Source of the DNA: Athripsodes cinereus | Taxonomy: Eukaryota > Arthropoda > Insecta > Trichoptera > Leptoceridae | Direction of reading: 5' to 3' | NCBI GenBank assembly: GCA_947579605.1 | Contig: OX388312.1 | Location: forward strand, 30,589,313-30,653,312 | DNA: 64,000 nucleotides | Program-made: the position numbers and the translations under genes | The notes under the pieces: model-generated | Databases searched by the model: none | Seen by the model: the letters and a program-made list of their open reading frames with translations, nothing else | Told to the model about the DNA's origin: nothing | Shown: in pieces, positions 20,409 through 33,010 of the stretch | Layout of the letters: every line of letters begins with the position of its first letter | How positions within the stretch are numbered: the first letter of the stretch is position 1

Positions 20409-21400
20409 TTACTCACGACTTAAATGCACACAAAACACATTAATGCCCACACTCAATTAAATTCATTATTATCTCGATTTCAGAAGAAGGAGTATCGGGT
20501 GACCTATCTCTACTAACAATTACCCCCTTTGTTTTAAATTGCGTTTAAAAAAGTACAATATTTTACAATTACAACTTTGATAAGAAAAATTTATAAAGGT
20601 TGCATCAACATCACCCGCAGCATCAACCATATTTTACAAAAAAAAATTAAAAAAAACTTAATTAAACCTTGTGATGATGAAAAACAAAATTTTATTGACA
20701 AAATTAATTATCTTTTTTACGAATTATGTATTTAATGAATAACAGAAATTTTACTTCCGACAGTGTTTATAATAAAATATAAAATGTTTTTTTTTCAGAA
20801 TCTTATTAATAGAAAGCAGTAACTACGGAGGACTCTTTCATGTCTACATTTACGGTAATTAAAAAAAATCCAATTAGCGACCACATTTTGATAAGCAAAA
20901 GATAAATAAAAAACCACACACCATTGTTATAAAATAAGACATCATAATAAATGATATTATTTTTTATATTATAAAGCTTCGCCCACAACATTATTTCATA
21001 TTTTTAGACAGGAAATAAGGTTTTTAACTTATCATAAGTTTAGACGAACTTTAATGGAAATCACTTACTCAGATTCTTTAGTTTTTCGTACAAACTTTAA
21101 ACGTAGTCTACATATTATAGTTAAGTTAGATTGATGCGATAAAAATCATATTCTAAAGTTTTCTTTATATAATAAATAGACTTTTCTGTATAGTTTCTCA
21201 GTTTATCAAATTTGTTGAAAATAAAACATAATGGACATTAAGCATAAACATCCACAATAATGTATAAATTTCGGATTTGCTTTCAAGAACTTCCGTTTTC
21301 ATTGTCAGATTAACATAAAGAATTTCCCGTTTTGTCAATAGGTCAGCTTTAACTCTGAAAATCTGGAAAATCACAAGGACATGTCTATCGTCTGCGCAAT
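20409..21400. other. AT-rich stretch, nothing recognised
   Basis: About 1 kb of AT-rich sequence. A CTTTCAAGAACTTCCGTTTTCATTGTCAGATT block near 21280-21315 faintly resembles blocks at 36007-36045 and 55405-55440 and may be an old shared repeat. Confidence 0.35.
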
Positions 21401-21560
21401 TAGACTTAACATATAAATGTCGTCAGTTATCTTCTGGGATTAGACTTAACATATAAATGTCGTCAGTTATCTTCTGGGATTAGACTTAACATATAAATGT
21501 CGTCAGTTATCTTCTGGGATTAGACTTAACATATAAATGTCGTCAGTTATCTTCTAGGAT
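21401..21560. repeat. Tandem repeat, 40 bp x 4
   Basis: Units start at 21401, 21441, 21481 and 21521 with TAGACTTAACATATAAATGT and end CTTCTGGGAT. The first three are identical. The fourth has one change (CTTCTAGGAT). Near-identity implies recent expansion or homogenisation. Confidence 0.95.
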
Positions 21561-23726
21561 TGATTCACCAGCGCGCACATGTGGAATGACACAATTATAG
21601 ACCATTTGATTGATAAACGAGTGTCCTACACATGCATTCCATGAAGAACTTCAGGACTTATACGTTCTTACGGAAGATGCAATCCAGTCAAGCTGTGAGC
21701 AATTATAAGGAGAATGTTGAATTGTACAGTGTTCTTGAGGTGCTTTGGCAAGTAAACGACATTTTAATGTTGTCCAATAACAATAATAATGAATGAATGA
21801 ATTCTGGAATTACATTGGCCTTCAACAATAATGATCTCAGCGAGAGTCGTCTAATGGGGAATAATGGTTTTGACATGTTTTAAGAATCATCAATCGGTCT
21901 CAAAAGAAGCCTTAAATGAAGAAATCTTTCTACATACTATCCTGTCAGTATGTAACAGATCGAATAGACAATTCACTCTAAGATTGAAATGCAGTGGTTG
22001 CACCCAATAATCATGCAGTGCAATAACGGTTACTGCATTTCCATTGTTACACTGACTCTGTCAATTTAAATGAATCGTAGATATGAACATGACTTTGTGG
22101 CAATGCTTGAAGCGAAACAATTTCATACTACAAGTCCTACACAGTAGATACCTAGTACCTACATATCTCATCCGTCATTTCTCTGAGTCACCACAACCAC
22201 ATCCAATTTCCATAACAACCCACTTCACTACAATATACCATCTGGATTTATAGTCCAGGGATGCTCAAGATGTCAATATAAAGAACAACTTTATAATAGG
22301 TATTTCATTTCGCATTTTGCAAAGAACAATTTTGACTAAAAGAACACATTATTGTATATTTGCCCTATATTAACATTTCATTACATACAAATAAAGCTAT
22401 CAAACATATTTCTTTCAAACATTTTTTCCCCAAACCATTTCCGTATTTTATTTATGTAGATAAGAAAATAATACTGAATATGAAATGTATTGTCAATTTT
22501 AATTATGGATTAACAATGTTTTCTTTATCTGTGGATTTGAAGTAATGAAAACGTCTCATTCGTTACTAATCATATAAGAAAACGTATTAAATTCATCCAA
22601 ATATGTGCACAAGCTTCCCAATGTAAAAACATTTTTTATTATTTAACTGACAGTCCCAACTAAACAAGATGAGTCGATAAAGCAGAAGTCTAGAATCGTC
22701 TAAAACTTAATTTATATTTACCAAACCTGTCTTTCATTTGACTATCCAAATCTCTACCAACAAGCTATCTGCCATCTTTCCAGTAGATTCTTATTATTAG
22801 CTAATATCATAGAATCAAAGATGATATCATAGTTCTGGTAAGATGATGGAGTGCGCATGAATAGTGATAGGATAGTCAATATTACTGCAAACAAGACAAT
22901 ATTATATTGACGCAAGACCTACTAGGATGATCTTTTCTATTATTTTTTCTATTATTTTCAGTTTTTTTTTATAATTGATTTAATGAGCTTGAATTTATAC
23001 CTGGGAAGAGATCACACCTCTATGATTAACTCGCACTCTGTATATCGATTGTATTAAATTTGTAAGTTTTTCTATAATTTTTTTGTTCTTAATGTACATA
23101 CAAGAATAAATAAGTCAATAAATAAATAAACAATTGATCTGATACAGGCAGAAGAACGAGACAATCTTAGACCTAGTTGGTAACAGTTACGTGTTGAATA
23201 TTTCGTTAGCCTAACCCTGTTTAGGAGTATCTTAGTACGTAGATACTTATTCCTACTTGTACTAGATTATCTTTTCACAGTCCAATTGTTGCTGAATCCT
23301 TGCTCTCATGTTGTTTTCAACTTGTTTTATTTCCACTTATAAAATTATCAGTGCTATGGTCACAATCTCAAGGATGATTCCTTACAGTTACAGTTGAAGA
23401 AGATACAACTAGGTTACAGTCATAATGAAATATGATGCAATAGTTGAAAATGTTCCTAACAATCCATCCACTACAGTCACTTTTCATTTTATTTATGTAA
23501 CTTCAGCTACAAGATGTATATTTTTAAAATACATACAAATTTTTGCATCAAAAACTAGTGTTTCGCTCTATGTTATAACCAGGTGAACCTTTTTCTCCGG
23601 GTTTGTATAATCTTTGATGAAAATTTGTAAAATTTTATTACATTTAAAATCGTTACAGAGTATTGGACCTGCAAGCGATCAAAAAATTACGAGCAAATGA
23701 TTAATCATATTGTCATTTATTTTATT
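21561..23726. other. AT-rich stretch, nothing recognised
   Basis: About 2.2 kb without recognisable coding motif, TIR or tRNA-like sequence. It contains A-rich LINE-tail-like patches (for example AATAAATAAGTCAATAAATAAATAAAC near 23106-23131). Confidence 0.35.
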
Positions 23727-23957
23727 CCGTGTAGTATCCGGCAAAGAGTTGGTCTCCCACTTTTTTGTAAGTTGTCGAGTGTCCTGTTAAAGGCAGGTGT
23801 TCAATAAAATAATTATATTTTATGTCTTAGATTCAGCGGCTTGTGACCCATCTGGATTTTCTGATTTTATGTTGGCATAGAGAGTACAACTCGCACCTTT
23901 ATTTCAGCAGCTGATCTGCTGGCTATCCCACTTGTGGGACGTACCATGATGGTATGT
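23727..23957 (+). repeat. Rep-A copy
   Basis: CCGTGTAGTATCCGGCAAAG, GAGTGTCCTGTTAAAGGCAG, CAGCAGCTGATCTGCTGGCT and CCCACTTGTGGGACG are in the Rep-A order. It ends at GATGGTATG. Confidence 0.8.
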
Positions 23958-24079
23958 ATAAAAGTAGTAATTTATTCTATTGTTGTTTGTATATATTCAT
24001 GGTACATTAGTTAGAAGTTATTATTGTATCTCACTTTACATAGCAGTTAGAACACGCGTCTAGAGTTCAATGAATTCTG

Positions 24080-24600
24080 TTATGAGCACTCACTGGTCGA
24101 ACTCGGTATGACAAAGCTATCTGACAGACGTGTAATAATAGATCTCATAGTCCTCAGTAAAATACTTATTTCAAACTTTGACTGTTCAGAACTTATTTCT
24201 ATAATCAATTTTCATGTACCAAACCGTTCTACAAGACAAAATATGTTATTTCAGGAAGCGCAGGCAAGGACCAACTATCACAAACATTCTATTATAAATC
24301 GCCTTCACATTCTCGGAAATAAATTCAATAATTTAATAGACTTGTTCCATGATCCAATCCACATACTAAAGTTTAATCTATTTGCACATTACAATCACAT
24401 TTATATGGACAATAATCAGGAATCAACATCTTAGCAGGAACCCTTCCTCCTTTATATACCTACCCATGTTTTTTATACATGTTTGTAATATTGATTTATT
24501 AATATTGTGTTTGGTACCTATGTTTTGTTTTGTTATGATATTGTAAAAAAAATATTGTGTAAAAGGCTAATTAGCCATAAATAAATAAATAAATATAAAA
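24080..24600 (+). pseudogene. LINE 3' end with open C-terminal RT fragment
   Basis: The frame 24108-24434 reads LSDRRVIIDLIVLSKIL, then INFHVPNRSTRQNMLF, RTNYHKHSIINRLHIL and DLFHD. The R-R-x(3)-D ... F-x-V-P-x-x-x-x-R ... R-T-N ... I-x-R pattern is the end of a non-LTR reverse transcriptase common in Lepidoptera (Jockey/CR1-related). The 3' UTR ends in AAAAGGCTAATTAGCC and an (AAAT)n tail. It is 5'-truncated. Confidence 0.7.
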
Positions 24601-24785
24601 AAGACTAATATTGTGATATCTTTTATTATTCGTCCAATTCTCGTGGATAGTTTGGAGACTTAGAATACCTGCTAAAGATAATGCATGCTATCTAAACTGC
24701 TGAAATGAAGATGTCAAGATGATTTTTAGTTGTCGCAAAGTGCACGTGACATAGCAGAACAGATTCAATAAAGCAGGTTGCGATG
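24601..24785. other. AT-rich spacer
   Basis: Nothing recognised. Confidence 0.35.
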
Positions 24786-25060
24786 GCATGGGCAGATACC
24801 CAAAAATCACCAAATTATATAGATTTTAAGTTCCTGACACTTGAAGATCAAGTAGGATGTTCAGAGAAAGGCTCAAACGAAGGTGGCAGGAACAGGTAAG
24901 ACAGAACATGAAATACTGTGATGTTACCCAGAATGAGACACTGAGCAGAACCACGTGGCAACGAAAAACAAAGAAGGCAAACCTCACTGGGACTAATAAT
25001 TTCCCAAATATATAAGAAGAACTGTGATATTTTCCGACTGAACTATCAAAAAACATTATT
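24786..25060 (+). pseudogene. LINE C-terminal fragment, decayed
   Basis: Reads RERLKRRWQEQVRQNMKYCD then TWQRKTKKANLTGT in a block of higher GC. The R-W-x-x-x-V-x-x-x-M-K ... R-x-x-W-x-x-K-x-x-K-A order resembles the end of an RTE-like reverse transcriptase. The minus-strand frame over it has no motif. Confidence 0.45.
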
Positions 25061-25107
25061 ATGTACTTATCAGAAAGTCAAAATATGAAACATTATACAT
25101 AGATACA

Positions 25108-25929
25108 TACTATACTATACCCTCACGCCATGTCCCAGGAGGGGTAGGCAGAGAGAACGGAACGCCATATAGATCTATCCTTACATACTTCTTTCGCTTC
25201 CTCTACATTCATCCAGTTTCTCATACATGCACGCCGATTTCTCTTACTCAGCACGCGTCCGTCCTTAAGAATTTGGTCCACGTGATCAAGCCACGTGGTT
25301 CTTGGACTTCCGCGCTTCCTCACACCCCTTCTTTCAGATAAATACATCCTCTTCGTCATCCTTTCATCTTGCATTCGCTCAACATGTCCAAACCATCTCA
25401 ACTTGTTTACACGCATTCTGTCCACAACCCTCCTCTCACATCCGCTCATTCTCCTGATATCCTCATTCTTCACTCTATTTCGCAACGTTTTACCAACCAT
25501 TCTTCTCAGTGAACGCATCTCCACAGCATTCATTCCACTCTCATCCTTTTTCAACCACGTCCAAGTTTCGCTTGCATACATAAGTGTCGGTATCAGAATG
25601 GTATTGTGCACTAGCATTTTTGCCATGTTCGACACACTGCTATTGCTAACAATGGGTCGAAGTGCACCATTCGCTCTAGCACCGGCGACTTTTCTTCTTT
25701 CAATGTCCTTATCAAATCTTCCATCCCTCGCAAACAGACTTCCCAAATAGACATACTCATTCACTTGCTCTAAACATTCAACGTCAACCTTTATTTCACA
25801 TACCGTTCTTTCACTCTCTCTTTCAAACACCATTACTTTCGTCTTCGCGACATTCATTTTTAACCCTTTTGCACTACAGCTATCATACAGACACGAAACA
25901 ATATCTTGTAAATCACTTTCATTCTCAGC
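25108..25929 (-). mobile_element. LINE-R insertion (RTE-like), 5'-truncated, 10-bp target duplication
   Basis: CATAGATACA at 25098-25107 and 25930-25939 brackets the insertion. The 3' end (low coordinate) carries the tail (TATAG)n rather than poly(A). This is the longest LINE-R copy in the window and the reference for the shorter ones. Confidence 0.85.
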
Positions 25930-25932
25930 CAT
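25123..25932 (-). pseudogene. LINE-R reverse transcriptase C-terminal fragment
   Basis: 269 open codons starting just after where the YADD motif would be (AENESDLQDIV is the usual sequence right after it). GLKMNVAKTKVMVF (about 23-36), VYLGSLFARDG (about 61-71), LIPTLMYASETWTW (about 112-125), LRWFGHVERM and GSPRTTWLDHVDQIL follow, ending WRSVLSAYPSWDMA. This is the thumb and C-terminal part of an RTE-like LINE. Truncation removed the endonuclease and catalytic palm. The apparent start codon is contributed by the target duplication, so it is not real. Confidence 0.85.
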
Positions 25933-25939
25933 AGATACA

Positions 25940-26417
25940 ACCTTTCATAAAAGAGCAATCATAAAACCGTGAACATTTTGCTAAAAGGAACTAGTAAAAT
26001 CTTCTCAATTCCTTTGCAGGTTGTGAGTATGTATAGTCGTCAGTAGCGTTATTAATTATATTTCGATACAATATATAATAATATTACCTACATCAGGAGG
26101 TTTCACCACGAGCCCCTATATAAATCAATCATCCAGCCAGTTCTCTGTAATTATTATATTGCCTTCCTATGTAAGTATGTACATAGGTAGGTACTCGCCT
26201 AATAATATTATTATATAGCATGTTGTATATATTTACCTACTATTGCCTCACTAACACATAGTACTTATAATAATAAATACGCAATGTATACATGATAAAA
26301 ATATTGTTATAAATTGCGGACAATGACCGAAAATATTCACAACCCGAAAACGATTTTATTGATAGAAAGTATTTTTCATTTACACTAGAAGTCAACTGCA
26401 AATAAACATGTTTGTTA
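25940..26417. other. AT-rich stretch, nothing recognised
   Basis: No motif or repeat family was recognised. Confidence 0.4.
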
Positions 26418-26475
26418 AACTGCGATTAGTCCGCTAGCTATCCCATTTGTGGGATGGGCTGTGATGGTATAGTCA
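26418..26475 (+). repeat. Rep-A 3' terminal fragment
   Basis: CGATTAGTCCGCTAGCTATC then CCATTTGTGGGATGGGCTGT and GATGGTATAG, the Rep-A terminus only. Confidence 0.7.
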
Positions 26476-27960
26476 ACTTATAAGAATACTTGTAAACATA
26501 GTTATAATTTGTCACCTAATCATGCAATTTTACTACATTTGCACCGACACAATAAATAATACAATTTGTACCAACTACTTAAATGAATTGAAATTTTTCC
26601 AGAACAGGTAAACTTAGTTGAATAATACAATTTATTTACTTATAGTCCTTGTATAATAATTCTTCCATTTCCTCATGTTGTAGATCATAGATCTTTTGCT
26701 TGTAAACGCGAGCTAGCTGGTGCCTCCTTTACAGCAACGTGAGCGACTCTGTTGTCAGCTATCCTGTCTACATGGTCTCTCCAGAATCGCTCTCTCTTCC
26801 TACTTCATCTCACTATGTCCTCCGTTTTGCATATTCTACTACTTTCATTGATATTAATTCTATCTCTGAGAGTTTTAACCGCAATAACACTGTAGGTCTT
26901 CATGTTAGACACTCTGTTTTTACGTACTGTTTTTAAAATTCGAATTTATTTAAGACGCAAATTTTATGTGTCAAATCATATTGTATGAAATATCATATCA
27001 ACAAATAAAAGCTTTTGTCTGCCTAGATACCACTTCGAAAACATAATTTGATTTTAAAAACTAAACAGTTAATTGGCATTACATATTGAAACCGTCTGGG
27101 GTTATCATATCAATTATAATCAAATCAAACAATTTTTCGATCATATTATATTCGATTTTTGGCTACATTTAAACACAGAAATTTGTAAATGACCCATTTT
27201 GTTTTCGGGTTTTGATCTCAAAAGATCGCCATCGTCACTTACCTATGTATAACATTGTTATGAATCTATCTAAGGCATGCTATAGATTGTTGTGTTATAA
27301 TAATATTATTATAAATGATGTAAGAACAAGGCTCAGGAGTTTGCTAGTACAACCTATAAACATATATAGAAACACACACGGCCTTAATAATAATAATAAT
27401 ATAATACTTATATTGAATCAATCTCGTTCATTCGGATATAGTGATGGGGTGCTAACCTTCACACCAATAAAATACATCACAACAGTTATCATTTATATAC
27501 AAACGATTTATTTCGATTTAAGAAAGATATCGATAAATAATTAATGAATAATGGTTTAAGGTTTTCTTCATTATCATTCGTTTTATCGAGGGAGTTTCGT
27601 TTTCTTTAAGTGATCTCAACTTTAGATGGACTTAACACAAGACCTACAGAAGAAGAAGTCTTTCACATATAATATTATTATTGAAAAAAATCACATTAAT
27701 AATTGACAAATGTCGGTAGGAAAATTTTAATTCGTAACTTTATCACATTGATTTTTGAAATCTTAGATTTTTTTTTTAGGCTGGGAGAAACAATGCTCGG
27801 AGACGATCTATCCTAGAAATAAATGGCCAAATCATGTATATGAGACCAGATACGTTTTAAATACGATGAATAGAAGAACATGAATGAGGAATAGTATAGA
27901 TGATGGAAGCAAAAAGCATTTTGAAAGGTCATGCGTGAGGTTCCAACTAACAATGTAGCT
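26476..27960. other. AT-rich stretch, nothing recognised
   Basis: No coding motif was recognised. A CCTACAGAAGAAGAAG patch near 27641-27656 may be an old LINE tail. Confidence 0.35.
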
Positions 27961-28120
27961 ATGAAAGAAACCTTCAAATGATTATGTCACTTTTTTGGTA
28001 ATTGCTTTAGGCCGGACTTGAACCCATAATACAGTGAGGTATGTTTTGAGAGAACTTGGTACCAAATACGGTAACGTTGCTTTTTCTGAGCCTTGTGAGA
28101 TATTTCATGTTTAAAATTTA
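27961..28120. repeat. Family B tRNA-like repeat, degraded copy with inverted layout
   Basis: The left part is in reverse (ATGTCACTTTTTTGGTA, then GGCCGGACTTGAACCC, a reverse B box). The right part is in forward orientation (GGTACCAAATACGGTAACGT then TTTCTGAGCC and TTTCATGTTTAAAATTTA). The order is the same as at 8439-8692. Confidence 0.6.
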
Positions 28121-28530
28121 CCTCAAGCAATGGTTGGTTATACAAATAATCTGTTGGTAAAAAAATCGTTCTGACCTAATGTTTTAATTCCACGTCATGA
28201 ATTACGAAAAAAAAACATTCAAAAACAATCTTTGTAATATTCCCAAAGGATAATTGAAATATTCGCTGCTTTTCTGAGGTTGTTTAATGAATCGATAAAC
28301 TAAAATTAATTGATGAATGGTAATAATTCTGAGAACCCATAATAACTTACGCTTTAATTTAAATAAAGCGTAATATTCAGTGGAATTGAAACTATGTAGT
28401 TACTCACATTACATAAATTTACTAGAAAATATAACATGCATGTAAAAACTGCGGTTTAACATAAATACACAGTAGCGAGTTTTGTTTCACAATTTTCAGC
28501 GAATTTTGACTTTTCGAATAATTAAAGGCT
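28121..28530. other. AT-rich stretch, nothing recognised
   Basis: Nothing recognised. Confidence 0.35.
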
Positions 28531-28625
28531 GTTCACATAAAGATAGGCAAGCGCCATTGAGGGAGACCCATCGATTACCTGAATATCGCAAAAATCAATG
28601 ACATTTATTTAACCGATTCCACGCT
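28531..28625 (+). repeat. Fragment of repeat F (related to 58084-58400)
   Basis: GCGCCATTGAGGGAGACCCA then TCGATTACCTGAATATCGC aligns with GCCATTGAAGGAGACCCACC at about 58216 in the same strand direction. Degraded. Confidence 0.55.
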
Positions 28626-29384
28626 TAACAAATCTTACCCATACATAAAACGCTATAATGAGCAAATTGGCCAAAGAACTGAAATAAAATTACTTCTTAA
28701 TCAAAACATGATTTAAGAGTTTTACTAGTATTTTTATTATGGAGAACTAGGTTTCGACAAATGATGTCGTATTCAAACCAAACCTTATATTTGTTATTAA
28801 TACATATAAATTTATGAAGTTTTACACAATATATACCGATAAAATACTCTTTTTGTATATAAGATATGTAGTTCTAGTTATGTAGTCCCATTTTACTAAA
28901 AAATATAAATCGTTAACTTCTAAAGTATGCTCAAATTTAAAATAGGCCATTAATAAAAATACTTTTGGAGATTAAGTCAAATCAAAGAGGAAATGGTAAT
29001 GAATCGAACGTCCGAAATTTTCATTGCAAACAGTTTTATCAATTCGGTGATAGCATTCATAATGCGATTCGTTTAAGTATCGTCAAAATAATCGTATATA
29101 TTTCCGTCTCTATTGCAGATAATACTTACATATTATAAGTCCGCACCCCTCGACACTAGCCAGTCACTATACAGTATACACCGTGGGAAATAAGGCAAGG
29201 GATGAAATATAATTAGAGAGATCCTTCTATACAAATGTAATCAGGCGAATGAATTACAGTTTTTTTTCTCTCTCTCTGGTGATAAGGAAAAAGGAACCTT
29301 TCTTTAGTTTTAATTTCTAATTACATTATTACGATTTACAAGTTCGAATAAATTTCATGATACTTTAATAAAACATATTTACTT
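28626..29384. other. AT-rich stretch, nothing recognised
   Basis: Nothing recognised apart from a TTTTCTCTCTCTCT patch near 29260. Confidence 0.35.
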
Positions 29385-29454
29385 GGATATCTCGATTGAA
29401 AAACTATGTTAACACAAAGCAACAAATTAAAAAATGTAATCGGAGAAACTGTCG
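29385..29454 (+). repeat. Repeat E, left part, interrupted
   Basis: TCTCGATTGAAAAACTATGT then AATGTAATCGGAGAAACTG matches repeat E. The copy continues at 29651 after the foldback insertion. Confidence 0.55.
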
Positions 29455-29650
29455 AAATAAATAAAACAAATGTTTTATTCTACTATTTGTTTATTTGACA
29501 AGAGAGACTTCTTCCGTCTTGTTAGGACATTGTCTATCGTTTATCTTGGCATTAATTTTGAAGATGTAAAATGATTGACAAACAAGACGAAAGACGTCTC
29601 TCACGTTGAATAAATCAATAGTTAAATAAAACATTTGTTTTATTTATTTT
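29455..29650. mobile_element. Foldback MITE, about 196 bp, nested in repeat E
   Basis: The arms at 29455-29522 (AAATAAATAAAACAAATG ... CGTCTTGTT) and 29581-29650 are imperfect inverted repeats of about 70 bp around a 58-bp loop. Both arms hold GAGAGAC and a (G)ACGTCTT/GACTTCTT segment. No coding capacity. Confidence 0.75.
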
Positions 29651-29780
29651 GCTATGGAATTCTACAACCTAAAGACTGACAAAGTGTATATCTTATGAAC
29701 TAATTCGAGGCTGAATCAAGTTATCACTTTCGATGTCCGATTGGTTTTTTCATCTGCACGTTGTGCCTTAATCCACTTAA
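29651..29780 (+). repeat. Repeat E, right part
   Basis: Continues with TTCGAGGCTGAATCAAG, TATCACTTTCGATGTCCGAT and TCTGCACGTTGTGCC, matching 19020-19090 and, in reverse, 50080-50112. Confidence 0.5.
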
Positions 29781-29836
29781 ATAAATAATAGGTCGCAAAC
29801 CTCATTGCTGAATTGAAGATTTAAAATGTCTTATGT

Positions 29837-29903
29837 AGGTGGTAGGCAGTCTGATGGTAGAGACTTAAACTATCAATCAAGAGATCCAGATTCAATTCCA
29901 CCT
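29837..29903 (+). repeat. tRNA-like sequence, probably SINE head
   Basis: AGGTGG at the start pairs with CCACCT at the end, 67 nt in all. CTGATGGTAGAG resembles an A box and AGATTCAATTCC a B box. The D and anticodon arms are imperfect, so it is unlikely to be a functional tRNA gene. Confidence 0.4.
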
Positions 29904-30545
29904 GCTTCCGATTTACTCTGCCAATCATATCGCTCACGATGAAGGTGTCTCTGGGTTTATCTCAAATCCAGATTCATTTCTTAAAAATTGTGAAATTTAA
30001 AAACACTTGCTTTTTGCAGAGCACTCGAAAACTTACGTAAAAGAATTGGAGACCTACATGACAAAATTAAATTACTTGAAAATGAAATCTAAATATTCAT
30101 CAATTATATAGGAAAAAGTTACTACAAAAAATTAAGATTCAAAATAATGCCGCCACGTTATGTAATGCAATAATATTGAAAATAATTTTCAATCTGCTTC
30201 GAACAAATTATTGATGTTATACATAAATTTCAGGAGTAAATTTTCGCTCTAGTCAGCAGTCAAATCAGATTAAATATCAACAGAAGGCCTAATGAAGGAT
30301 GCCTAACAGGATAAAGATTTACATGGAGATTCTTACACGAGCATACCAGAAGCCAGTTACTCGCAATATGTATAAATATATAATAATTACATCTACCTTT
30401 CTTCTTGCCTACATTCTACATATATAAACTCTAATTTCTTTAGATTTCATATTCTGAAAGGATGTCGAATGAATGTATGGTTAATTCCTTAGAATTTTGC
30501 ATTGTGAATTATGAATTCCCGTATATTTTATTTTTGTACTAATTC

Positions 30546-30950
30546 TAAAGAATCCCTGGTAAAGAATAGGTATTTCACTCCTTCTAATATGCTTTCCAGT
30601 GTCCTGAAAGAGAGAGAGCTATTCGTAATACATTATGTTTTTTTTTTTATTTATTTATTATTTACTGTATATTGGTAACAAGTGAATTCATTTACAAAAC
30701 ATTTAAATCAAATACAATCATACAATCAATATATCGAGGGCCAAATTATCGCGGAGGTTCGATTTCCCCTTACTAACCCATTTTTTACCCATCCAAATTT
30801 AAGACATTTTACATCTTTAGTTCAGCGATGAAGTATGCAACCCATTTTGAATGTCTTTACTTTTATTGACACAGAGAGATTAACTCGCATATTTTATTAC
30901 AAGGATTTGGTCTTGTGACAGCCCTTATTGTTAGAAATCCGTAATGGTAT
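30546..30950 (+). repeat. Rep-A copy with internal insertion
   Basis: The left part (CCTGGTAAAGAATAGG, CCAGTGTCCTGAAAGAGAG) and right part (AAGACATTTTACATC, ACCCATTTTGAATGTC, CCGTAATGGTAT) are separated at about 30635-30795 by an A/T-rich insert containing TTTATTTATTTATTATTTACTG, likely a LINE tail in minus orientation. Confidence 0.6.
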
Positions 30951-33010
30951 GAATAAATAAATGGTATATTATTTTTAAATTGCAGAACATGCTTCTTTGA
31001 TCTCGAAGCATATCTCTATGGTTTATTATAATAATAAGTTCAAATATTTCCTCACAGCAAACAGTAAGCTTATATCGTGAAGACTTAGTAGGTCATTCGA
31101 ATCCGAATCCAAAATCTCCCAAATATAATATATCTATCATTATTGTGCCGACTATTATACATAACAGCATTTGCAATGAAAATCGAATTGTTAATGTGTT
31201 TTTCTGAGTTGATTTGTAGGTATGTGCTTTCCATAAATTTAATAAAAATAGTTTATAACATTTGACATAGTTATCTGAAACAATCAATTATGAATCATAA
31301 TTATTGTGTTGTAAATGCCTCTAAACATAAATCATATGTTAAATGAAAAACATCATATATTTCTATCAAAATTAAAACGATTTTTTATGATTCTTTGACA
31401 CGTTAACGAAACTTTGTCCAAAAGTAAAAAAATATTTTAAATTTTAAACTTTTTATATACATATATACCTACTAACATACATAATACAAATAAATAAGAC
31501 ATTATTCAAACTAGTAAAAGAACGTATGAAATAAATAATACTTACCTAATAATAATCTAGGGAACTTAGTTTGCGCCGTTTTGAGATAAATCAACTTTGG
31601 TACAATTTATTTTTGAGTATTGTGAAGTTTCAAAGACATTTTTGAAATCAATTAACTGAAAAATAAAACATTCTATAGATTCGTTCCTACATAATAGATA
31701 CTATCAGCAAAACCATCTCAGCTACGACTTAACAGTAAAACAATTAAGATCTCCGGTAGTAGAAGACTCTTATAATACTAAAAGTCCGGGGGAAATGTTT
31801 TTCTATTTTCATTGAATCAATACCATCCGTTATAAGACTTTGGATGGAGATAAATGGCTTCCTTCACGCTACTATGTGTCAAGCCAAGTATTTATCTGCC
31901 TTCTTAGTAAGTAAGTAAGTTCTTGTTCTATCTCTTTTTCAAACTACAAGCATTTCAACAACGGACAAACCAATTGAAAGGAATCATTATTACAGTACGT
32001 TGTCCATCTATCGACACTTTTTTTATTTCCAATCGTCTTTCATACCATTCTCTTTAGCAGACCACTTAGTACTATTATTAATGGATTTTATTTGTATTTG
32101 TACTTTTATTGATTACGTTAATTATTATACTATTTGAACAGTTATAGGTACTTTATTTTATTATTTTTCAAAAAGATTTATCTATAGCTCGATTTTATCA
32201 AAATAAATTTAGTTCTTCGTACAAAGCTCACAATAACAATAATACCCCTAACAAAACCCAATCAATCTTGTACATATTGTATAATTGTTATATTCATATT
32301 ATCGGTATTTTTTATTATACCAATTACTTTGTTATTCAATATGGTAGGCTATATTATTATTGAGTTAAAATAAATATTGTACGAGTAAATCAGTCAATGT
32401 TCCTCCTATAGCAGAAGAAGATAATCTTGGATAGGGACAAGCTTTGAAAATAATCAATGAAAGTTGGCCAACAAGAGAACCAGATGACCATCTTTCTTTG
32501 AACGCTTTTCCTATGAAATTAGATCATTTAAAATCACACACCCCCTACCAACTAGATCCACTTCTCCTTTAAATATTTAATTGTTGTTTGTCTTTGATTA
32601 TGATTTTAGTATTGTGTTGTTGTTACTGATGATTACTGTATTGCAGTTGAAAACGTTATAACAAATAAACAATCCTTGTAGTGGAATAAAACAGTGTTTT
32701 TATTTTATTAAAAATCTTTCATTAAAAATGTTTTCTAAAGATGTGAATCAATTGGTAAAAGATTGCTTAGAATAGAAAGGATATATTCGAGTGTTAAAAG
32801 AGCTTATTAATTAAGTTAATTAATATCACTGTTTGCTTTGCACTATTGATTAACCTACAATCTTGTTACAACTGTGAAGTTTACTGAAAAATCAGATGGT
32901 AATGAATGCCTTCATTTTGTTGTTACAACTTGTAAAATAAATAAATGAAATATTTTTTTTCATTATTACCAGCAGTTAAAAGTACTTAATAAATACATAC
33001 ATACATACAT
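30951..33010. other. AT-rich stretch, nothing recognised
   Basis: About 2 kb without recognisable coding motif or element ends. Only simple patches were seen (GTAAGTAAGTAAG near 31907). Confidence 0.35.

Noticed and set aside
21401..21560. CRISPR array
   Set aside because: Units are directly contiguous 40-bp repeats without unique spacers, in a eukaryotic repeat context.
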